A stretch of DNA of 64,000 bases from Methylobacterium terrae (GTDB taxonomy: Bacteria > Pseudomonadota > Alphaproteobacteria > Rhizobiales > Beijerinckiaceae): the NCBI RefSeq assembly GCF_003173755.1, contig NZ_CP029553.1, forward strand, positions 707,001-771,000. The letters run 5' to 3'. The position numbers and the translations under genes are program-made. Below, piece after piece: positions 59,576 through 64,000 of this stretch (positions are counted from its first letter, which is position 1; each line of letters begins with the position of its first letter). Below the pieces are notes generated by a model. That model worked only from the letters and a program-made list of their open reading frames with translations, was not told the origin of the DNA and searched no databases.

Positions 59576-59875
59576 TCAGAATCCCTGGACCGCCAGCACG
59601 GTGTGCTCGACCTGCGGCGGGGCGGTGAAGTGCTCGGAGACCAGGGCGCGCCAGGCCTGGAAGTCCGCCGACTCGCGGAAATCGACGGTGTGGTTCTCCA
59701 GGGTCTCCCACTGCACCATCAGACGGTAGCGGGTCGGGATCTCGACCGAGCGCTGCAATTCCATGCTGCGGCAGCCCTTGGCGCGCCGAAACAGTTCCGC
59801 GGCCTGGGCGACGCCGGCCTCGAAGGCCGCCTCGTGCCCGGCCTTCACCTCGATCTGCGCGATTTCCAGTACCAT
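59576..59875 (-). CDS. Antibiotic biosynthesis monooxygenase (ABM) domain protein
   Basis: 99 aa ferredoxin-like fold: VLEIAQIEVKAGHEAAFEAGVAQAAELFRRAKGC, RYRLMVQWETLENHTVDF and SADFQAWRALVSEHF match the YgiN/ABM family. Some members oxidise quinols or break down heme; many are uncharacterised. GGGAGGG precedes the ATG at 59875, so the longer frame to 60262 is rejected. Confidence 0.87.
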   Translation of the reverse strand: MVLEIAQIEVKAGHEAAFEAGVAQAAELFRRAKGCRSMELQRSVEIPTRYRLMVQWETLENHTVDFRESADFQAWRALVSEHFTAPPQVEHTVLAVQGF

Positions 59876-60085
59876 GCGACCCTCCCGTGATCGGCGCGAG
59901 CCATGCGCGCGTGCGCCGGCCTTGTCCAGGCGGCGCGGGTTGCGAGAGTGGTGGATCGAGCCCGGCGGGCGGTTGCCAACCCGGAACAGGACGCGCACAA
60001 ACCGTAGATGACCTGTGCATGGGGGGCAACCGGCCCCGGCCGGCGCCGTTTCCTTGCCGGAGCGTGACAGCGGAGTTCGGTCCTC

Positions 60086-60550
60086 ATGGCGACGCTGAAG
60101 GAATTCGAGGAAGCCCTGCGCGAGAACGGCATGCTGATGGCCCTCGCGATCCTCGAGCGGCTGCGCGAGCGCGACCGCGCCAACCGGGTGGTGAAGCCCG
60201 GCCGCCGCATCGTCGGTAAGAAGATGACCCCGGAACTCGCCCGCCAGATCCTCGATCTGCACGGCTCGACGGAGATGACGCAGCAGGAGATCGCGTTCAA
60301 GCTCGGCGTCAACCAGGGCCGGGTGAACGAGGTGATCAAGCGCGGCAAGTGGCTCTCGGGCGACCAGACCGCGCCCGAGGCCGTGGCCCGCGACAAGGGC
60401 AAGGCGCGCATCCAGGGCGCCGAGCCGAAGCGGCCGCGCAAGGCCGCGGCCAGGAGCGCGGCCAAGAGCAAGACCGGCGCCGCCAAGGACAAGGCCGGCA
60501 AGCCGCAGAAGCGCCCGGCCACGGCCCAGCTCGCCTTCGGGGACCTGTAG
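60086..60550 (+). CDS. Small HTH DNA-binding protein with Lys/Ala-rich tail
   Basis: 154 aa in two parts. Residues about 47-90 hold a helix-turn-helix: TPELARQILDLHGSTEMTQQEIAFKLGVNQGRVNEVIKRGKW. The C-terminus (about 100-145) is Lys/Ala/Arg-rich (KRPRKAAARSAAKSKTGAAK), resembling the basic tail of H1-like or nucleoid proteins. The HTH type recurs in small phage-like and chromosomal proteins with the NQGRVNEV motif. It may bind DNA non-specifically and compact it. No operon partner; the 230-bp gap downstream shows nothing clear. Confidence 0.7.
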   Translation: MATLKEFEEALRENGMLMALAILERLRERDRANRVVKPGRRIVGKKMTPELARQILDLHGSTEMTQQEIAFKLGVNQGRVNEVIKRGKWLSGDQTAPEAVARDKGKARIQGAEPKRPRKAAARSAAKSKTGAAKDKAGKPQKRPATAQLAFGDL

Positions 60551-60780
60551 GCGCCGGGTCGGATCCGATGGGCAGATCCGGCTTCCTCCCTACGTGATCC
60601 GGATCGCGTCCAGCGAAGAGCCGATGGGACGTCGTGCCGGCCGCCGGCCCGGCGCATCGCGCGGGACAGCCCACCGTCGACGGACCCATGTCCTCAGTCG
60701 CATTGGGCGCGCGCCCGCGATGGTCTAACTCTGGAGGGCCGAAGCCGCCCCGACCGATGGGCGGCCGGGAGGACCACGCC

Positions 60781-61095
60781 ATGAGCCAGGCCATGTACGA
60801 CGCCGCCAACCTCAAGAAGCTGCCCGCCCTGAAGAGCCTCGCCCCCGAGGCGATGGGGGCGTTCGAGGCCCTCGACAAGGCGGCGCTCGCCGACGGCGCC
60901 ATCCCGCGCAAGTACAAGGAATTGATGGCGCTCGCGGTCGCGCTGACCACGCAGTGCCCCTACTGCCTCGAGGTGCATCGCGAGGCGGCCAAGAAGGCCG
61001 GCGCCACCGAGCAGGAACTGGCCGAGACCGTGTTCGTGGCGGTGGCCCTGCGGGCCGGCGCGGCGCTGACCCACGGCACGCACCTGCTGCCGTGA
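60781..61095 (+). CDS. Carboxymuconolactone decarboxylase / AhpD-like protein
   Basis: 104 aa single CMD domain with CPYCLEVHREAAKKAGAT, that is CxxCxxxH, the redox pair of AhpD-like alkylhydroperoxidases. IPRKYKELMALAVALTTQ and VALRAGAALTHGTHLL match the all-helical fold. Probably a peroxide-reducing or thiol-exchange protein. ATG 60781 fits the family start; the frame to 60634 is unrelated upstream. Confidence 0.9.
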   Translation: MSQAMYDAANLKKLPALKSLAPEAMGAFEALDKAALADGAIPRKYKELMALAVALTTQCPYCLEVHREAAKKAGATEQELAETVFVAVALRAGAALTHGTHLLP

Positions 61096-61120
61096 CGCGA
61101 ATCCTGCCCTGAGCACGACG

Positions 61121-61149
61121 AAAAACGCCCCGGCCTCGCGGCCGGGGCG
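61121..61149 (-). terminator. Rho-independent terminator of hsp20
   Basis: CGCCCCGGCC (61126-61135) pairs with GGCCGGGGCG (61140-61149) around loop TCGC. On the minus strand five T follow. It is 26 bp after the hsp20 stop and also faces the convergent AhpD-like gene. Confidence 0.85.
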
Positions 61150-61174
61150 CTCCCCCTGACGGGATGAAGGCGCT

Positions 61175-61639
61175 TTACGCGGCCTTCTGGACGCTGCCCT
61201 CGATCGATTGCGGGCGGGAGCCCGAGGCGATCTGGATCTGGCGCGGCTTCTTGGCCTCCGGGATCTCGCGGACGAGGTCGACGTGGAGCAGGCCGTTCTC
61301 CAGCACCGCGCCGGTCACCTGGACGTGGTCGGCGAGCTGGAAGCGCCGCTCGAAGCCGCGGGCCGCGATGCCCTGGTGCAGGAACTCGGCCTGCTTGGCC
61401 TCGGCCTTGCGCTCGCCCTTCACGGTGAGCGCGTTCTCGCGGGTCTCGATCGACAGGTCCTGATCGGTGAAGCCCGCCACCGCGAGGGTGATGCGGTAGG
61501 CGTTCTCGGCCGTGCGCTCGATGTTGTAGGGCGGATAGGTCGGCGCCGCATCCGAGGTCACGAACTGGTCGAGAGCGGAAAACAGGCGGTCGAAGCCGAC
61601 GGTCGAACGGTACAGGGGAGCGAGATCGAACTGACGCAT
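61175..61639 (-). CDS. Small heat shock protein, Hsp20 / IbpA-like
   Basis: 154 aa alpha-crystallin-domain chaperone: YPPYNIERTAENAYRITLAVAGF starts the domain (about residue 40), ENALTVKGERK and GLLHVDLVREIPEAKKP end it with an IxI-type C-terminal IQI. It holds unfolding proteins for refolding. The start is fixed by GGAG 8 nt upstream. That site lies inside a ROSE-like hairpin, and an RpoH-type promoter is upstream, so expression should be heat-controlled twice. Confidence 0.93.
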   Translation of the reverse strand: MRQFDLAPLYRSTVGFDRLFSALDQFVTSDAAPTYPPYNIERTAENAYRITLAVAGFTDQDLSIETRENALTVKGERKAEAKQAEFLHQGIAARGFERRFQLADHVQVTGAVLENGLLHVDLVREIPEAKKPRQIQIASGSRPQSIEGSVQKAA

Positions 61640-61667
61640 GACATATTCTCCGTCTGAAGCAATATGT
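61640..61667 (-). promoter_or_regulatory. ROSE-type RNA thermometer hairpin
   Basis: On the minus strand ACATATT (61667-61661) pairs perfectly with AATATGT (61647-61641). Inside, CTTC pairs with GGAG (complement of 61648-61651), the hsp20 ribosome site, with one bulged G, loop AGAC. The UUGCU-like strand facing the Shine-Dalgarno is the hallmark of ROSE elements, which melt on heating. The leader up to about 61730 is GC-rich and can form further stems. Confidence 0.7.
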
Positions 61668-61735
61668 AGTCTTGTGGGTCCGCCGCTGGGGCCGGGCCCG
61701 GTCTTGCGCGCCGCCGTATCGGCCGGCGCCCCTCG

Positions 61736-61765
61736 CATATTGGGGTGGGCTCTAGACTGGTCAAG
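61736..61765 (-). promoter_or_regulatory. RpoH (heat-shock sigma) promoter of hsp20
   Basis: On the minus strand CTTGAC (61765-61760), 14 bases, then CCCCAATATG (61745-61736). This resembles the sigma-32 consensus CTTGAA-N13/14-CCCCATNT. Transcription would begin near 61728, giving a leader of about 90 nt that contains the thermometer hairpin. Confidence 0.65.
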
Positions 61766-61898
61766 GCCGGTGCAAGCGGGACGTCGCGAATTTTTTTCGA
61801 GCGGGCCGGCGCAGGGGCCGGACAGGCGCGGATCCCGCCCCACTTGTTAGGGGGTGCCGTGCGAGGATGCGGCGGATGACAGAACCGGGGAGCCTGCC

Positions 61899-62918
61899 GT
61901 GACCGTTCCGCTGCTCGCCACGCCCGACAACCCGATCCCGCCGGGAGCGACGCTCCTGACGGTGCGGACCGCCGACGGCCTCTCGTTGCGGGTCGCCACC
62001 TGGGCGCCGACCGCGCGGACGGTCCAGGGCACGGTCTGCCTGGTGCAGGGCCGCGCGGAGTTCATCGAGAAGTACTTCGAGACCGTGACGGAGCTGCGCG
62101 ACCGCGGCTTCCACGTCGTCGCCTTCGACTGGCGCGGGCAGGGCGGCTCCGACCGCACCGTCGAGGACCCGCACAAGGGCCACGTCGACGATTTCGCGGA
62201 GTACCGCCTCGACCTCGCGGCGGTGGAGGCGCAGGTGATGGAAGGGCGGCTGCCGCGGCCCTTCTTCGGCCTCGCCCACTCGATGGGCGGCGCGATCTGC
62301 CTCACCGCCGCCCGGGAGGGCTGGCTGCCGTTCAGCCGCCTCGTCGTGCTCGCCCCGATGGTGGCGATCTGCATGATCCGCCGGCCGAAGGCGGCGATGC
62401 GCCTCGCCGCGGTCCTGCGCGCCCTCGGCTTCGGGCGCCGCTACGTGCCGGGCGGCTCGGCGGTCTCGATCGCCACCAAGCCGTTTCCGAACAACCGCCT
62501 CACGGCCGATCCCGCCCGCTACGCCCGCAACGCCGCGGCGGCGCTCGCGGTCGGGGCCGGCGCCATCGGCGACCCGACCATCGGCTGGCTCGCCGCCGCC
62601 TTCCGGGCGATGCGCCGCTTCGAGGATCCGCGCTATCCCCTGGGCCTTCGCGTGCCGGTGCTGGTGGTGGCCGCGGGCGCCGACCCGGTCTGCAGCACCC
62701 CGGCGGTGGAGCGGTTCGCGGCCAGGCTCGCGGCCGGCCACACCATCACCCTGCGCGGCGCCCGCCACGAGATCCTGATGGAGCGCGACGCGGTCCGCGA
62801 GCAGTTCTGGGCGGCGTTCGACGCCTTCGTGCCGGGCTCTGCGACCCCGGTGCCGGGCTCCGCGACCCCGGTGCCGGGCTCCGCGACCGCCGAGGAGGAG
62901 CGCGAAGCGGTCGCGTGA
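61899..62918 (+). CDS. Alpha/beta hydrolase, lysophospholipase-like
   Basis: 339 aa from GTG 61899 (GGGGAG upstream); an earlier GTG at 61854 is possible. Alpha/beta hydrolase fold: FDWRGQGGSDR, nucleophile elbow GLAHSMGGA (Ser), acid in VVAAGADPVCSTPAVE, and His in GARHEIL. The family (PldB/monoacylglycerol lipase) cleaves lysophospholipids or monoglycerides. The C-terminus carries three tandem seven-residue PGSATPV repeats and is otherwise acidic. It overlaps no neighbour; LysR is convergent with 16 bp between stops. Confidence 0.88.
   Translation: MTVPLLATPDNPIPPGATLLTVRTADGLSLRVATWAPTARTVQGTVCLVQGRAEFIEKYFETVTELRDRGFHVVAFDWRGQGGSDRTVEDPHKGHVDDFAEYRLDLAAVEAQVMEGRLPRPFFGLAHSMGGAICLTAAREGWLPFSRLVVLAPMVAICMIRRPKAAMRLAAVLRALGFGRRYVPGGSAVSIATKPFPNNRLTADPARYARNAAAALAVGAGAIGDPTIGWLAAAFRAMRRFEDPRYPLGLRVPVLVVAAGADPVCSTPAVERFAARLAAGHTITLRGARHEILMERDAVREQFWAAFDAFVPGSATPVPGSATPVPGSATAEEEREAVA
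62829..62889 (+). repeat. 21-bp in-frame tandem repeat in the hydrolase gene
   Basis: Nearly three copies of a 21-bp unit (GTGCCGGGCTCYGCGACCCC plus G) at 62829, 62850 and 62871 encode VPGSATP repeats just before the C-terminus. The copies differ by one base, so the expansion is recent. Confidence 0.85.
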
Positions 62919-62945
62919 GGCGGGGGCCTCCCGCTCACCCCCGCC
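62919..62945. terminator. Hairpin across convergent stop codons
   Basis: GGCGGGGG (62919-62926) pairs with CCCCCGCC (62938-62945), loop of 11, spanning the end of the hydrolase gene and the last codons of the LysR gene. Confidence 0.35.
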
Positions 62946-63822
62946 AGCGCAGGCGATCGACGAGGGCGCGGAGCGCCGGCGTCGCCTGCCGGACCGGGTG
63001 ATAGAGGTGGAAGCCGGGGAAGGGCGGGCACCAACCGTCCAGCACCCGCACGAGGCGGCCCGCCGCCAGGTCCTCCGCCGCGTCCGCCTCCAGCATGAAG
63101 CCGAGCCCGGCGCCGGCGCGCACCGCCGCCGCCGTCAGGGCGCCGTCGTTGACGACGAGCCGGCCGCCGGGGCGCAGGCGGATCTCGCGCCCGCCTCGGG
63201 CGAAATCCCACGGCAGCAGCCCGCCGCCGGCGAGGCGGTAATTGACGCAGTCATGGGCCTCGAGGTCGGCCGGGCTCCCGGGCGCGGGACGGCGCGCGAA
63301 GTAGCCGGGCGTGCCCACCACCGCCATGCGCTGGTCCGGCCCGACCCGGACCGCCACCATGTCGCGTTCCACCGCCTCGCCGAAGCGGATGCCGGCATCG
63401 AAGCCCGCCGCCACGATGTCGGTCAGGCGATCGTCGACGACGACCTCGACCGAGACCGCCGGATGGTCGAGGAGGAAGCCCGGCAGGGCCGGATCGAGGA
63501 CGCGGCGCGCCGCCGCCGAGAAGGTCGTCAGCCGCAGGGTGCCGGAGGGCTCGCCCCGCCAGTCGGCGAGGCCGGCGAGGCCGCGGGCGACCTCGGCGAG
63601 GGCCGGGTCGAGGGAGCGCAGCAGCCGCTCGCCCGCCGGCGTCGGGGCGACGCTGCGGGTCGTGCGGGCGAGGAGCCGCACGCCGAGCCGCTCCTCGAGC
63701 CCGCGCAGCGCGTGGCTGAGCGCCGAGGGCGACAGGCCGAGCTCGGCCGCCGCCCGGGTGAAGCTGCGGGCCCGGGCCACCGCCGCGAAGGCCGCGAGAT
63801 CGTCGAGCGTGCCGCGCCGCAT
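62935..63822 (-). CDS. LysR-family transcriptional regulator
   Basis: 295 aa. N-terminal HTH: LDDLAAFAAVARARSFTRAAAELGLSPSALSHALRGLEERLGVRLLARTTRSV (residues 6-58), then the two-lobed effector domain (GTLRLTTFSAAARRVL, HDCVNYRLAGGGLLPWDF). It resembles the group controlling oxidoreductase genes and is divergent from an aldo/keto reductase gene, 95 bp apart; regulation of that gene is likely. Confidence 0.9.
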   Translation of the reverse strand: MRRGTLDDLAAFAAVARARSFTRAAAELGLSPSALSHALRGLEERLGVRLLARTTRSVAPTPAGERLLRSLDPALAEVARGLAGLADWRGEPSGTLRLTTFSAAARRVLDPALPGFLLDHPAVSVEVVVDDRLTDIVAAGFDAGIRFGEAVERDMVAVRVGPDQRMAVVGTPGYFARRPAPGSPADLEAHDCVNYRLAGGGLLPWDFARGGREIRLRPGGRLVVNDGALTAAAVRAGAGLGFMLEADAAEDLAAGRLVRVLDGWCPPFPGFHLYHPVRQATPALRALVDRLRWRG

Positions 63823-63917
63823 TGCTGAGCTTCCTTCACAAGCGCTTGCCGCCGATCCGGGCTAATCGCCCGAAGGCCCCCGGGCTATGCCTGTCCCACC
63901 ATCGAGGACATGCAGCA

Positions 63918-64000
63918 ATGGACCTGTCGGATTATCGCACGCTCGGCCGCTCGGGGCTCGGCGTCAGCCCGCTCGCGCTCGGCACCATGACCTTCGGCAC
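63918..64000 (+). CDS. Aldo/keto reductase (5' part, cut by window end)
   Basis: The first 27 codons read MDLSDYRTLGRSGLGVSPLALGTMTFG, the standard start of AKR-family reductases (YRTLGRSGLxVSxLxLGTMTFG). ATG 63918 fits; the gene continues past the window. It is divergent from the LysR gene, which probably controls it. NADPH-dependent carbonyl reduction is the family activity. Confidence 0.85.
   Translation, partial: MDLSDYRTLGRSGLGVSPLALGTMTFG

Overview
The window is GC-rich (roughly 70 % by eye). Its genes look alphaproteobacterial: a GlpSTPQUV-type glycerol ABC system, a CtrA-like box, an RpoH promoter with a ROSE-type RNA thermometer before an hsp20 gene, an aerobic-type cobCD pair and a eukaryotic-type NADP isocitrate dehydrogenase. 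A chromosome of Hyphomicrobiales, probably Methylobacterium or a close relative, is the best fit. This assignment is inferred from gene content, not from a marker-gene comparison. No rRNA, tRNA, CRISPR array, transposase or prophage was seen. Strong GC bias opens very long antisense frames, which are not annotated.

Layout. 0-10.3 kb: a complete glycerol regulon (glpR, glpD, ABC transporter glpSTPQUV, glpK) with a cluster of CGAAA/TTTCG boxes between glpR and glpD. 10.5-14.2 kb: a beta-hydroxyacid dehydrogenase, an orphan amino-acid-type binding protein, and a soluble chemotaxis receptor carrying a PilZ domain behind an exact TTAA-N7-TTAA box. 14.2-18.3 kb: moaA, a DUF971 gene, an L,D-transpeptidase, and the KDG kinase/KDPG aldolase pair. 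18.7-25.6 kb: small hypothetical genes, a MarR-FUSC-DUF1656-HlyD aromatic-acid-type efflux operon, an MFS transporter and a 5'-truncated nucleotidyltransferase remnant. 25.6-29.8 kb: cobD, a frameshifted cobC, an orphan capsule-export protein and a CBS-domain protein. 30-36.6 kb: glgX, then a receiver, an AI-2E-type membrane protein with an extra C-terminal domain, and a LOV histidine kinase.

36.6-41.3 kb is the least ordinary stretch. It holds a palindrome-rich intergenic element, a membrane-anchored atypical receiver in AT-richer DNA, icd flanked by terminators, and a two-gene ATPase/TOPRIM-like module translationally coupled to trmJ. The ATPase has a GC-poor core. The module resembles two-gene anti-phage systems and is the best candidate here for an undescribed system; this is inference from architecture.

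41.3-64 kb is mainly housekeeping: an oxidoreductase, a DUF4174 protein, a glycine-rich secreted protein, a phosphodiester glycosidase, the coaD-cyclophilin operon, mobA-mrp, an ECF sigma factor with a VWA protein, a HAD phosphatase, a FecBCD-type transporter with a Mop protein (probable molybdate uptake), a PPOX-like protein, pncB, hemC, a small basic HTH protein, an AhpD-like protein, hsp20, an alpha/beta hydrolase, a LysR regulator and the start of an aldo/keto reductase.

Linked functions: moaA, mobA, mrp, DUF971 and the Mop/FecBCD cluster all serve molybdenum cofactor or Fe-S metabolism. Genes glpR to glpK form one catabolic unit taking glycerol to dihydroxyacetone phosphate. Palindromic repeats of the form CCCTCTCCC/GGGAGAGGG occupy at least three intergenic regions.
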